From assembly GCA_002086835.1 (NCBI GenBank), contig MVIG01000024.1, positions 1 to 64,000 of the forward strand: DNA of 64,000 bases, written 5' to 3'. The notes under the pieces are model-generated. The model searched no databases. It was not told the DNA's origin and saw only the letters and a program-made list of their open reading frames with translations. A program made the translations under genes and the position numbers. Below, piece after piece: positions 50,172 through 58,888 of the stretch; position 1 is the stretch's first letter, and every line of letters begins with the position of its first letter. This stretch comes from Mycolicibacterium porcinum (GTDB taxonomy: Bacteria; Actinomycetota; Actinomycetes; Mycobacteriales; Mycobacteriaceae).

Positions 50172-51425
50172 TTAGGACTGCGGGTAGGCCGGGCCGATGG
50201 CGCCCTGCTCGCGTAGGGCGGCGATCTGCTCGACGCTCAGGCCGATCCGGCCGAGGACCGCATCGGTGTGCTCACCGAGACCCGGAACCGCACCCATGCC
50301 CAACTCCATACCGCTGATCACCGGCGGCGGCAACAGGGCCGAGATCTCTCCGCTGGGGGTGTCCACCCGGCGCCACCGGTCCCGCGCCTGCAAGTGCGGA
50401 TGCGAGATGACCTCGCTGGGTCGGTTGTAGCGCGAGTTGCCGATCCCGGCGTCGTCGGCGGTCTGCTGAATGTCATCGAGATCGTGTTCGGCACACCAGG
50501 ATTCGATGGCCTTGTTCAGCTCGTCCCGATGCGCGCAGCGGTCGGAGTTGGTGGCGAAACGCGGGTCGTCGGCGAGATCGGGGCGCTCGATGATCTCGCG
50601 GGCCAGCCGCTGCCATTCCCGGTCGTTGGTGGTCCCCAGCACCACGGTCTGTCCGTCGCGGGTGTCGAACGCGCCGTACGGCGCCACTGCCGGTGAACTC
50701 ATGCCCAGCGGAACCTGGTCGATCCCGGAGTGCTGGGTGTAGGTCAGCTGGTACCCCATGATGTCGGTCATGGTGTCGAACAGACTGACCGCCACCGCGG
50801 GTGCGGCACCGGTGTCGCCGTTGCGTGCCCGGCCGAGCAGCAGCGCCATGATGGACAGTGCCGAATACAGCCCGGTGGTGATATCGGCTACTGCCGCACC
50901 AGGTTTGGCCGGCATCCCGGCGTAGCCGGTCGACGCGCAGGAACCGGACTCGGCCTGCACCAGCAGGTCGTAGGCGCGCTTGTGCGACAGGGGTCCACCT
51001 GGGCCGTATCCGTCGATCTCCAGCGGGATCACCTGGGGATGACGCACCTTGAGATCGTCTGGACCCAGCCCCAGCCGTGCGGTGGCCCCGGGGGCGAGGT
51101 TGGACACGAACGCGTCGGCACCGTCGAGCAACCGGTGCAGCACCGCCATCCCCTCGGGCGACTTCAGATTGAGCGTGACCGACTCCTTGCCCCGGTTGGC
51201 CCAGACGAAATGGGCCGCCTGGCCCAGCACGACGTCGTCGTAGTCGCGGGCGAAGTCGCCGCCCTTCGGGTTCTCGATCTTGATCACTCTGGCGCCGAAG
51301 TCGGCGAGCACCCGGGTGCACATCGGCGCGGACACCGCCTGTTCCATCGCGATGACGGTGATACCGGCCAGCGGCAACGAGGATTCAGCCGCTGTGCTTG
51401 ATGGTCCGCTCGTAAACTCGCTCAC
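50172..51425 (-). CDS. CaiB/BaiF family CoA-transferase
   Basis: This 417-residue type III CoA-transferase or racemase has LAGITVIAMEQAVSAPMCTRVLADFGARVIKIE at the start and the catalytic Asp in GAAVADITTGLYSALS. GTG at 51425 lies 4 nt downstream of the SDR stop and has no clear Shine-Dalgarno, so it depends on coupling. It is a different subgroup from the enzyme at 92-1303. Confidence 0.9.
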   Translation of the reverse strand: MSEFTSGPSSTAAESSLPLAGITVIAMEQAVSAPMCTRVLADFGARVIKIENPKGGDFARDYDDVVLGQAAHFVWANRGKESVTLNLKSPEGMAVLHRLLDGADAFVSNLAPGATARLGLGPDDLKVRHPQVIPLEIDGYGPGGPLSHKRAYDLLVQAESGSCASTGYAGMPAKPGAAVADITTGLYSALSIMALLLGRARNGDTGAAPAVAVSLFDTMTDIMGYQLTYTQHSGIDQVPLGMSSPAVAPYGAFDTRDGQTVVLGTTNDREWQRLAREIIERPDLADDPRFATNSDRCAHRDELNKAIESWCAEHDLDDIQQTADDAGIGNSRYNRPSEVISHPHLQARDRWRRVDTPSGEISALLPPPVISGMELGMGAVPGLGEHTDAVLGRIGLSVEQIAALREQGAIGPAYPQS

Positions 51426-51429
51426 AGGG

Positions 51430-52188
51430 TCACATAACCATGCCGCCATCGACCGGCAGTACCTGCCCGGTGATGTACGACGCGGCGTCAGAGGCCAGGA
51501 AGACGAAGGCGCCCGCGACCTCATCGGCCTCGGCCCACCGCTTGAGCGGGATACGGTTCATCATGTTGGCCGCGAACTTCTCGTTGGTACGGATGGTTTC
51601 CGTCATCGGCGTCGCCGCCAGCGGCGCCAGGGCGTTGACCATGATGTTCTTGCTGGCCAGCTCACGGGCCAGTGACTTGGTGAACCCGATCAGGCCGGCC
51701 TTGGCGGCCGAGTAGTTGACCTGACCGAGGGTGCCGGTGATACCCGCCGAAGAGGTGACGTTGATGACGCGGCCGGTCCCGTCGGTCGGTATGTGCGGCA
51801 GTGCCGCCTGGGTGACGTGGAAAGTGCCCATGACGTGGATGTCGAAGGTGACCCGGAACGTCTCGTCGGTCAGCTTGGGGAACATCGCCGGCGACGTGAC
51901 GCCCGCGTTGTTCACCACGATGTGCAGATCGCCCTGACCGAGCGCCGCGGCCTGTGCCGCTGCGGCCTCCGCCGCGGCCCGGTCACTGACGTCCAGCGCG
52001 GCGCTGTCCGCCTTCCCCCCGGCGGCATTGATCCGCTCGGCGACCCGTGCGGCCGCCTCACCGCTGATGTCGGTCACCAGTACCGACGCACCGGCGGCGG
52101 CCAGCGCCTCGGACACCGCCGCGCCGATCCCGGCGCCGGCCCCCGTCACCAACGCCGAACGTCCGGTCAGGTCGAAATAGGTCCTCAT
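51430..52188 (-). CDS. SDR, 3-ketoacyl/3-hydroxyacyl type
   Basis: This 252-residue SDR has TGAGAGIG (15-22), NNAG, SSAG, NYSAAKAGL and ASYITGQVLPVDGG, as in FabG and hydroxyacyl-CoA dehydrogenases. It sits between an acyl-CoA dehydrogenase and a CoA-transferase, so dehydrogenation of a 3-hydroxyacyl-CoA is the natural role. Confidence 0.92.
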   Translation of the reverse strand: MRTYFDLTGRSALVTGAGAGIGAAVSEALAAAGASVLVTDISGEAAARVAERINAAGGKADSAALDVSDRAAAEAAAAQAAALGQGDLHIVVNNAGVTSPAMFPKLTDETFRVTFDIHVMGTFHVTQAALPHIPTDGTGRVINVTSSAGITGTLGQVNYSAAKAGLIGFTKSLARELASKNIMVNALAPLAATPMTETIRTNEKFAANMMNRIPLKRWAEADEVAGAFVFLASDAASYITGQVLPVDGGMVM

Positions 52189-52203
52189 AGGTCTGGATAT
52201 CTC

Positions 52204-53394
52204 CTAGTAGCTCTTGGGCAGGCCGAGAACGTTCGCGCTGAGGAAGTTCAGGATCATCTCCTGGCTCACCGGTGCGATCTTCATCAGTCGGGACTCCCGG
52301 AAGAACCGGGAGATGTTGTATTCCTCGGAGTAACCCATCCCGCCGTGGGTCTGCAGTGCGCGGTCGGCCGCGCCGAACCCGGCGTCGGCACAAAGGTATT
52401 TGGCCATGTTGGCCTCGCGACCACACGGCTTGCCGTTGTCGTAGAGCCACGTCGCCTTGCGCAGGATCAGTTCGGCGGCATCCAGGCGGGCCAGTGAGTC
52501 GGCGAGCGGAAACTGGATGCCCTGGTTCATGCCGATCGGCCGGTCGAACACCACGCGTTCGTTGGCGTATTTGACCGCGCGGTCCAGCGCCACCCGGCCG
52601 ATGCCGAGGGCCTCGGCGGCGATCAGCATCCGCTCCGGGTTGAGCCCGTGCAGGATGTACTTGAACCCGTTGCCCTCCTCGCCGATCCGGTGCTCGGCAG
52701 GCACTCGCAGGTCGTCGATGAACAACTCGTTGGAGCTCACCGCATTCCGTCCCATCTTGTTGATGGGACGGATCTCGACGTGGTCGCGGTCGAGGTCGGT
52801 CAGGAACAGCGTGAGCCCCTCGGTCGGCTTGCCACCGCGCTTCTCCACGTCCTCACGGGACTCCGTGCGGGTGAGCAGCAGGATCTTCTCGGACTCAAGC
52901 GCCTTGGAGATCCACACCTTGCGGCCGTTGACCACATAACTGTCGCCATCCTTCTTGGCGAAGGTGGTGATGCGCGAGGTGTCCAGGCCTGCGCCCGGTT
53001 CCGTGACGCCGAAGCACACATGCAGGTCGCCGTTGACGATGCGCGGGAGCGTCGCCTGCTTCATCTCCTCGGAGCCGAACACCACCACCGGCTGCATCCC
53101 GAAGATCGACATGTGGATCGCGCTGGCGGCATTCATGGCTCCGCCGGAGCGGGCCACTTCCTCGGCCAGGATGGTGGCCTCGGTGATGCCGAGGCCGTGG
53201 CCCCCGTACTCCTCGGGAATGGTCATCCCGAGCCAGCCCCCGCCTGCGATGGCGTCGTAGAACTCCTGCGGGAACTCGTGGGCCTGGTCCTTGGTCATCC
53301 AATAGTGATCGTCGAACTTGCCCGCCAGCTCCGCCACCGAACTGCGGATCAGCTGCTGGTCCTCGGTCAACTCGAAGTTCATACCGCCCGACAC
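52204..53394 (-). CDS. acyl-CoA dehydrogenase
   Basis: This 396-residue acyl-CoA dehydrogenase has GVTEPGAGLDTSRITT, VNGRKVWISKA, THGGMGYSEEYNISRFF and ends MILNFLSANVLGLPKSY. Where most relatives have EGT or GGT near the C-terminus this one has PVSQE, an unusual active-site edge. GTG at 53394 lies 9 nt after AGGAG; ATG at 53382 is the alternative. Second gene of the leftward operon. Confidence 0.9.
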   Translation of the reverse strand: MSGGMNFELTEDQQLIRSSVAELAGKFDDHYWMTKDQAHEFPQEFYDAIAGGGWLGMTIPEEYGGHGLGITEATILAEEVARSGGAMNAASAIHMSIFGMQPVVVFGSEEMKQATLPRIVNGDLHVCFGVTEPGAGLDTSRITTFAKKDGDSYVVNGRKVWISKALESEKILLLTRTESREDVEKRGGKPTEGLTLFLTDLDRDHVEIRPINKMGRNAVSSNELFIDDLRVPAEHRIGEEGNGFKYILHGLNPERMLIAAEALGIGRVALDRAVKYANERVVFDRPIGMNQGIQFPLADSLARLDAAELILRKATWLYDNGKPCGREANMAKYLCADAGFGAADRALQTHGGMGYSEEYNISRFFRESRLMKIAPVSQEMILNFLSANVLGLPKSY

Positions 53395-53436
53395 GTGTGT
53401 GCTCTCCTATTTTTCTCGGCCGAGATGTCTCGGCGT

Positions 53437-54732
53437 TCAGTCTCGCGCGCCGGCAACGGCTTTGGCGTTCGCCTGGAAGTCGGCGAACGTGGTACCGGTC
53501 TTCTCCTTGTGACTCAGCGCGCGGATCGCCACGTCGTGCCCCTCGGCGGCCTTGCGCAGCGCTCCGACGGTGGCCTGGTCCTTGGGTACGTGTGCGAACG
53601 GCTCGAAGTGGTAGAGCCGCATCGCGTTTTCGTGGGTGATCTTGTTGATCTCGTCGTCAGGGACGTCGTAGGTCTCGAACACGGCGTGCAGTTCTTCGGG
53701 GGCGCCCGGCCACATCGAGTCCGAGTGCGGGTAGTCCATCTCCCAGCAGATGTTGTCGACGCCGATCTCATGCCGGTTCTTCACCCCGACCGGGTCGGAG
53801 ATGAAGCAGGTCATGAAGTGCTCCCGGAAGACCTCGGAGGGCAGCTTGCCGCCGAAGTCCTGATGGGTCCACGTCGAGTGCATGTCGTAGGTGCGGTCCA
53901 CCCGGTCCAGGAAGTACGGAATCCACCCGGTGCCCCCCTCGGACAGCGCGATCTTGAGACCGGGGTACGCCTTGATCGGCGCCGACCACAACAGGTCCGC
54001 CGCGGCCTGGACGATGTTCATCGGCTGCAGCGTGATCATCACGTCCATCGGCGCGTCCGGTGCCGTGATCGCCAACTTGCCCGACGACCCGATGTGCACG
54101 TTCATCACCGTGTCCGTGTCGACCAGGGCCTCCCACAACGGCTTCCAGTACTCCAGGTCGTGGAATGACGGGTAACCCAATGTTGACGGGTTCTCGGTGA
54201 AGGTCAGCGAGTGCACGCCCTTCTTCGATACCCGACGCACTTCGTCGGCGCACAGCTGCGGGTCCCAGATCGCCGGGATGGCCATCGGGATGAACCGCCC
54301 CGGATTCGACCCGCACCACTCGTCGATGTGCCAGTCGTTGTAGGCCTGTACCAATGCCAACGAGAACTCGTCGTCGTCGGTGGCGAACAACCGGGCGGCG
54401 AACCCGGGGAAGGAGGGGAAGTTCATGGTCGCCAGCACACCGCCGGCGTTCATGTCCTTGACCCGTTCGTCCGGGTCGTAACAGCCCTTACGGATCTCAT
54501 CCAGCCCCTGCGGCTCCAGGCCGTACTCCTCCTTGGGGCGGCCGGCCACCGCGTTGAGTGCCACGTTCGGGATCACGGTGTCCCGGAACTGCCAGGTGTC
54601 GCTGCCGTCCGGGTTGTGCACCAGCCGCGGTGCCTCGTCACGGTATTTGGCCGGCAGATGGTTCTTGAACATGTTCGGCGGTTCGATGATGTGGTCGTCG
54701 ACGCTGATCAAGATCATGTCGTCTTTGCGCAC
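53437..54732 (-). CDS. amidohydrolase family 2 metal-dependent hydrolase
   Basis: This 431-residue enzyme is of the same superfamily as those at 25092 and 26248. It has ISVDDHIIEPP as N-terminal metal region, VNVHIGSSG, IALSEGGTGWIPYFLDRVD and CWEMDYPHSDSMWPG with the late Asp. GTG at 54732 follows GGAG by 7 nt and gives the family-typical start; the frame opens at 54759. It is the first gene of the leftward operon, which ties ring or amide hydrolysis to beta-oxidation. Confidence 0.87.
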   Translation of the reverse strand: MRKDDMILISVDDHIIEPPNMFKNHLPAKYRDEAPRLVHNPDGSDTWQFRDTVIPNVALNAVAGRPKEEYGLEPQGLDEIRKGCYDPDERVKDMNAGGVLATMNFPSFPGFAARLFATDDDEFSLALVQAYNDWHIDEWCGSNPGRFIPMAIPAIWDPQLCADEVRRVSKKGVHSLTFTENPSTLGYPSFHDLEYWKPLWEALVDTDTVMNVHIGSSGKLAITAPDAPMDVMITLQPMNIVQAAADLLWSAPIKAYPGLKIALSEGGTGWIPYFLDRVDRTYDMHSTWTHQDFGGKLPSEVFREHFMTCFISDPVGVKNRHEIGVDNICWEMDYPHSDSMWPGAPEELHAVFETYDVPDDEINKITHENAMRLYHFEPFAHVPKDQATVGALRKAAEGHDVAIRALSHKEKTGTTFADFQANAKAVAGARD

Positions 54733-54764
54733 TGTCTCGCTCCGTTCCTCGGCCGTCACATTGG

Positions 54765-54779
54765 TTCTCTATGAGAGAA
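54765..54779. promoter_or_regulatory. perfect palindrome upstream of the amidohydrolase
   Basis: TTCTCT-ATG-AGAGAA is an exact 6-3-6 palindrome 33 nt upstream of the leftward amidohydrolase start. It uses the same half-site letters as GAGAAYnnnRTTCTC but in the opposite order, so it is either a variant or a different regulator's site. Confidence 0.4.
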
Positions 54780-54909
54780 AACTAGCTTCTCCATTCGAGA
54801 GAATCAATGTCTGAGCCCGCTGACATGGAGATTTAGCCAGGTCACCACACAACCTGGCGCGTTCTTGTTGACCATCGCGGCAAAAGATGGAAACCTCTTA
54901 GTCGGAAAT

Positions 54910-54924
54910 GAGAACCCGATTCTC
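54910..54924. promoter_or_regulatory. GAGAAYnnnRTTCTC operator, ring-oxygenase operon
   Basis: GAGAAC-CCG-ATTCTC matches all 12 fixed positions. It lies 45 nt before the first gene of the rightward operon that encodes the Rieske oxygenase. Confidence 0.6.
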
Positions 54925-54968
54925 GCAACCGAGAGTCAGTGATGGGTCATCGAGAGGAGAACCGCCCC

Positions 54969-55499
54969 GTGCGCTTGGCCCCCTTGCCCGCCGAGGAGTG
55001 GGACGACGACGTGCGACGCGCACTGTCGGTGATGCTTCCGGAGGAGCGGCTCAATCCCGAGGGAGCGGGAACCGCGCTGTCGACGCTGGCCCGCCACCCC
55101 GCGCTGACAAAGGCATTCCTGCGGTTCAGCAATCATCTGCTGTTCCGTTCCACGCTGGACCCACAGATGCGTGAGCTCGCCATCCTGCGGATCGCCCACC
55201 GTAAGCAATGCGAGTACGAGTGGACCCACCACGCTTTCATCGGCAAGTCAGAAGGACTCACCGATGAACAGATCGCGAGCAGCACGAGCGGCGAAGGCTC
55301 CAGCGCGCTCGACCAACTGGTGCTCGACTCCGTCGACGAACTCGATGGGCAATCGGAGATCTCGGACGGCACCTGGGCCGCCCTGAGCGAGCACCTCGAC
55401 GAACGCCAGCGCATGGACCTGGTCTTCACAATCGGCGGCTACGGCCTGATGGCCATGGCCTACAACACCTTTGGAATCGCGCCGGAATCCGGCCACTAA
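54969..55499 (+). CDS. carboxymuconolactone-decarboxylase-like protein
   Basis: This 176-residue AhpD/CMD-fold protein has ELAILRIAHRKQCEYEWTHH, the active-site helix of the family, with one Cys (Cys81) and the following His. Without a CxxC pair it is more likely of the decarboxylase/lactone type than an AhpD peroxidase partner. GTG at 54969 lies 9 nt after AGGAG; ATG at 54942 is possible. It leads the Rieske oxygenase operon. Confidence 0.82.
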   Translation: MRLAPLPAEEWDDDVRRALSVMLPEERLNPEGAGTALSTLARHPALTKAFLRFSNHLLFRSTLDPQMRELAILRIAHRKQCEYEWTHHAFIGKSEGLTDEQIASSTSGEGSSALDQLVLDSVDELDGQSEISDGTWAALSEHLDERQRMDLVFTIGGYGLMAMAYNTFGIAPESGH

Positions 55500-55524
55500 C
55501 TCAAGAAGAAAGTAGAGGTAGATG

Positions 55525-56904
55525 ATGGCGTTCTTCCCGAAGCCGGCTGCCGGCAGCTGGACCGAGAACTGGCCCGAACTGGGCACCGGCCCGGTCAACT
55601 ACGAGGATTCGATCGATCCCGAGCACTGGAAACTGGAGCAGCAGGCCATCTTCCGCAAGACCTGGCTGCAGATGGGCCGGGTGGAGCTGATTCCCAAGAA
55701 GGGCCGGTACATCACCCGCGAACTGCCGTCGGTCGGGCCAGGCACCTCGATCATCATCGTCAACGACGGCGAGCAGATCCGCGCCTTCTACAACCTGTGC
55801 CGCCACCGCGGTAACAAGCTGGTGTGGAACGACTACCCGGGCGAAGAGGTCTCCGGCAGCTGCCGGCAGTTCGTCTGCAAGTACCACGCCTGGCGTTACG
55901 ACCTCAAGGGCGATCTGACGTTCATCCAGCAGGAGCAGGAGTTCTTCGACGTCGACAAGGCCGACTACCCGCTCAAGCCGGTGCGCTGCGAAGTGTGGGA
56001 GGGCTTCATCTTCGTCAACTTCGACGACGACGCGGTCTCACTCGAGGAGTACCTGGGCGAATTCGCCGAGGGCCTCAAGGGTTATCCCTTCCACGAGATG
56101 ACCGAGCACTACAGCTACCGCTCGGAGATCAAGGCCAACTGGAAGCTGTTCATCGACGCGTTCGTCGAGTTCTACCACGCGCCGATCCTGCACATGAAGC
56201 AGGCGGAGAAGGAGGAAGCCGAGAAGCTGGCCAAGTTCGGATTCGAGGCGCTGCACTACGACATCAAGGGCGATCACTCGATGATCTCGTCCTGGGGTGG
56301 CATGAGCCCGCCCAAGGATCTGAAGATGGTCAAGCCCATCGAGCGCATCCTGCACAGTGGTCTGTTCGGGCCGTGGGATCGCCCCGACATCAAGGGCATC
56401 CTGCCCGACGAGCTGCCGCCTGCGATCAATCCGGGCCGGCACTCGACGTGGGGCCAGGACTCTTTCGAGTTCTTCCCGAACTTCACCCTGCTCTTCTGGG
56501 CGCCGGGCTGGTACCTCACCTACAACTACTGGCCCACCGGGGTGGACAGCCACATCTTCGAGGCCGACTTGTACTTCGTGCCGCCGAAGAACCTGCGCGA
56601 GCGGCTGTCCCAGGAACTGGCCGCTGTGACGTTCAAGGAGTACGCATTCCAGGACGCCAACACGCTGGAAGCCACCCAGACGCAGATCGGCACCCGCGCC
56701 GTACTCGACTTCCCGCTCTGCGATCAGGAAATCCTGCTGCGCCACCTGCACCACACCGCACACAAGTACGTCGACCGGTACAAAGCGACCAAGGCCGCCG
56801 GGGCGAGCGCAGCGACGGGGAATGATGACGGGAATGGCTCGACCAACGGCAAGCACGCCGCCCAGAGCGAGAAGGCCGCAGAGAAGGATGCCGCAAATGT
56901 CTAA
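55525..56904 (+). CDS. Rieske non-heme iron oxygenase, catalytic alpha subunit
   Basis: This 459-residue aromatic-ring-hydroxylating-type oxygenase has Rieske ligands C92-R-H94 and C118-x2-H121 and mononuclear iron His218 and His223 (FYHAPILH). A low-complexity tail rich in Ala, Lys, Asn and Gly follows from about 420. It adds O2 or removes methyl groups from a ring or quaternary amine. No reductase lies next to it; ferredoxins elsewhere in the window may serve. ATG at 55525 gives better spacing to GAGG than ATG at 55522. It overlaps the small gene downstream by 8 nt. Confidence 0.92.
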   Translation: MAFFPKPAAGSWTENWPELGTGPVNYEDSIDPEHWKLEQQAIFRKTWLQMGRVELIPKKGRYITRELPSVGPGTSIIIVNDGEQIRAFYNLCRHRGNKLVWNDYPGEEVSGSCRQFVCKYHAWRYDLKGDLTFIQQEQEFFDVDKADYPLKPVRCEVWEGFIFVNFDDDAVSLEEYLGEFAEGLKGYPFHEMTEHYSYRSEIKANWKLFIDAFVEFYHAPILHMKQAEKEEAEKLAKFGFEALHYDIKGDHSMISSWGGMSPPKDLKMVKPIERILHSGLFGPWDRPDIKGILPDELPPAINPGRHSTWGQDSFEFFPNFTLLFWAPGWYLTYNYWPTGVDSHIFEADLYFVPPKNLRERLSQELAAVTFKEYAFQDANTLEATQTQIGTRAVLDFPLCDQEILLRHLHHTAHKYVDRYKATKAAGASAATGNDDGNGSTNGKHAAQSEKAAEKDAANV

Positions 56905-57226
56905 GTTGCCTGAAGAATTCGCCGACCTGGAGCGGTTCAGCGACTGGTGCCTGCCCACCGAGGGGGAGCGCTATCAGAAGCGTCTCAACTCGTCGATGGA
57001 AGAGATGCAGGAGCTCTACGACGCCGGTATGGCCCGCCTCGAGGACATCATGGTCTACGTCGATGCCCGCTTCCCGCTGGCGGGCATGCCGGACGACGCC
57101 AAGGCGCTGGTGCATCTGGGCCAGTCGATCGTCCAGGTCAGCTTCCCGGTCGAGGTGTGGAAGCAACCGAGGGTGCTCGACAGCGGTGCTGCCTACATCA
57201 ACCTCATCAAGGAGCCGGTGGTTTAG
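56897..57226 (+). CDS. small protein following the Rieske oxygenase (109 aa)
   Basis: This 109-residue acidic, helical protein starts MSKLPEEFADLERFSDWCLPTEGERY and continues with EMQELYDAGMARLEDIMVYVDARFPLAG. I do not recognise a family. It has no cofactor motif and does not look like the cone-shaped beta subunit of ring hydroxylases, which is larger. The 8-nt overlap suggests an accessory or second subunit of the oxygenase. Confidence 0.7.
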   Translation: MSKLPEEFADLERFSDWCLPTEGERYQKRLNSSMEEMQELYDAGMARLEDIMVYVDARFPLAGMPDDAKALVHLGQSIVQVSFPVEVWKQPRVLDSGAAYINLIKEPVV

Positions 57227-57228
57227 TC

Positions 57229-58458
57229 GTGTTGACCCTCAAGGCTGCGGGTCTTGTCGACGTCGATGCCGGGACGATCATTCGTCCCGGCATTGTCCGT
57301 GTCGATGGAGACCGAATTGTCGGCGTCGGAGAACGCGCGGCAGGCGAGAGCGACGAAATCATCGATCTGGGCGACTCCTACCTCCTGCCCGGCCTGATGG
57401 ACATGGAAGTCAACCTGCTGATGGGCGGCCGGGGCGAGAACCCGGGTCTGTCCCAGGTGCAGGACGATCCCCCGACCCGGGTGCTGCGGGCAGTGGGCAA
57501 TGCGCGCCGCACCCTGCGCGCGGGGTTCACCACCGTCCGCAACCTCGGATTGTTCGTCAAGACCGGCGGATACCTGCTCGACGTCGCCCTGGGTAAGGCC
57601 ATCGATGCCGGCTGGATCGACGGCCCCCGCATCATCCCGGCCGGCCACGCCATCACCCCCACCGGCGGACACCTGGATCCGACCATGTTCGCGGCGTTCA
57701 TGCCGGGCGTGCTGGAGCTGACCATCGAGGAGGGAATCGCCAACGGGGTCGACGAGATCCGCAAGGCGGTGCGCTACCAGATCAAGCACGGCGCCCAGCT
57801 GATCAAGGTCTGCTGCTCGGGCGGCGTCATGTCGCTCACCGGCGAGGCCGGGGCACAACATTATTCGGACGAAGAACTGCGCGTCATCGTCGACGAGGCA
57901 CACCGGCGCGGGCTGCGCGTGGCGGCCCACACCCACGGTGCCGAGGCCGTCAAGCACGCGGTGGACTGCGGTATCGACTGCATCGAACACGGCTTCCTGA
58001 TGGACGACGAAGCGATCCAGATGCTCGTCGACAACGACCGGTTCCTGGTCACCACGCGCCGCCTGGCCCAGGCCATGGACGTGTCGAAGGCACCGAAGGT
58101 GCTGCAGGACAAAGCTGCCGAGATGTTCCCGAAGGCCGAGACGTCGATCAAGGCGGCGTACGAGGCCGGGGTGAAGATCGCGGTCGGCACCGACGCCCCG
58201 GCCATCCCGCACGGCAAGAACGCCGACGAGCTCGTCACGCTGGTCGAATGGGGCATGCCACCGGCAGCGGTACTGCGCTCGGCCACCACCATCGCCGCGG
58301 ATCTGATCAACGTCACCGACCGCGGCCGGCTCGCCGAAGGCCTCCTCGCCGACATCATCGCGGTGCCCGGTAACCCACTTGAGGACATCAGCGTTACACA
58401 GAATGTAGATTTTGTAATGAAAGGCGGTAAGGTCTTCCGCAATGAGCACATCAACTGA
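57229..58458 (+). CDS. amidohydrolase (imidazolonepropionase-like) without the HxH motif
   Basis: This 409-residue amidohydrolase-superfamily barrel has the fold signature LLPGLMDMEVNLLMG, but Glu60 and Asn62 stand where the family has the two His of HxH. Other ligands appear kept: Lys193 (LIKVCCSGGV), His234 and His236 (AAHTHG), His254 (CIEHG) and Asp322 (VGTDAP). The enzyme may be mononuclear or use a different first metal site, as with no change elsewhere it does not look like a decayed gene. GTG at 57229 lacks a well-placed Shine-Dalgarno and lies 2 nt after the previous stop. Confidence 0.85.
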   Translation: MLTLKAAGLVDVDAGTIIRPGIVRVDGDRIVGVGERAAGESDEIIDLGDSYLLPGLMDMEVNLLMGGRGENPGLSQVQDDPPTRVLRAVGNARRTLRAGFTTVRNLGLFVKTGGYLLDVALGKAIDAGWIDGPRIIPAGHAITPTGGHLDPTMFAAFMPGVLELTIEEGIANGVDEIRKAVRYQIKHGAQLIKVCCSGGVMSLTGEAGAQHYSDEELRVIVDEAHRRGLRVAAHTHGAEAVKHAVDCGIDCIEHGFLMDDEAIQMLVDNDRFLVTTRRLAQAMDVSKAPKVLQDKAAEMFPKAETSIKAAYEAGVKIAVGTDAPAIPHGKNADELVTLVEWGMPPAAVLRSATTIAADLINVTDRGRLAEGLLADIIAVPGNPLEDISVTQNVDFVMKGGKVFRNEHIN

Positions 58459-58888
58459 TTCCCCGACGCGGACCGAGGATCTGATCGAGATCCAGCAGGT
58501 GCTCGCCAAATACGCGGTGACCATCACCCAGGGCGACATCGACGGCTTGATCAGTGTTTTCACTCCTGACGGCACGTACAGCGCATTCGGCGAGACCTAC
58601 ACGCTCAATCGCTTCCCGGTACTCGTGGATGCCGCCCCCAAGGGACTGTTCATGACCGGCACCGCCCTCATCGACCTGGTCGAGGGGGCTGATACCGCGT
58701 CAGGCACCCAGCCGCTGTGCTTCATCGAGCACTCCAAGCACGACATGCGGATCGGCTACTACCGCGACACCTACGAGCGCACCGCCGAGGGCTGGCGGCT
58801 GAAAACACGTGCAATGACGTTCATCCGGCGCAGTGGCGACCACGACCACGGCCGGCCCCACGCGATCGGCAGGCCGGAAGCCGGATGA
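58442..58888 (+). CDS. SnoaL-like (NTF2-fold) protein
   Basis: This 148-residue SnoaL-like protein has DLIEIQQVLAKYAVTITQGDIDGLISVFTPDGTYSAFG, the usual first helix pair and strand. Members are cyclases, hydratases or isomerases, or bind small molecules. It overlaps the amidohydrolase by 17 nt and the next acyl-CoA dehydrogenase by 4 nt. A hydratase or isomerase role in the pathway is possible. Confidence 0.82.
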   Translation: MSTSTDSPTRTEDLIEIQQVLAKYAVTITQGDIDGLISVFTPDGTYSAFGETYTLNRFPVLVDAAPKGLFMTGTALIDLVEGADTASGTQPLCFIEHSKHDMRIGYYRDTYERTAEGWRLKTRAMTFIRRSGDHDHGRPHAIGRPEAG

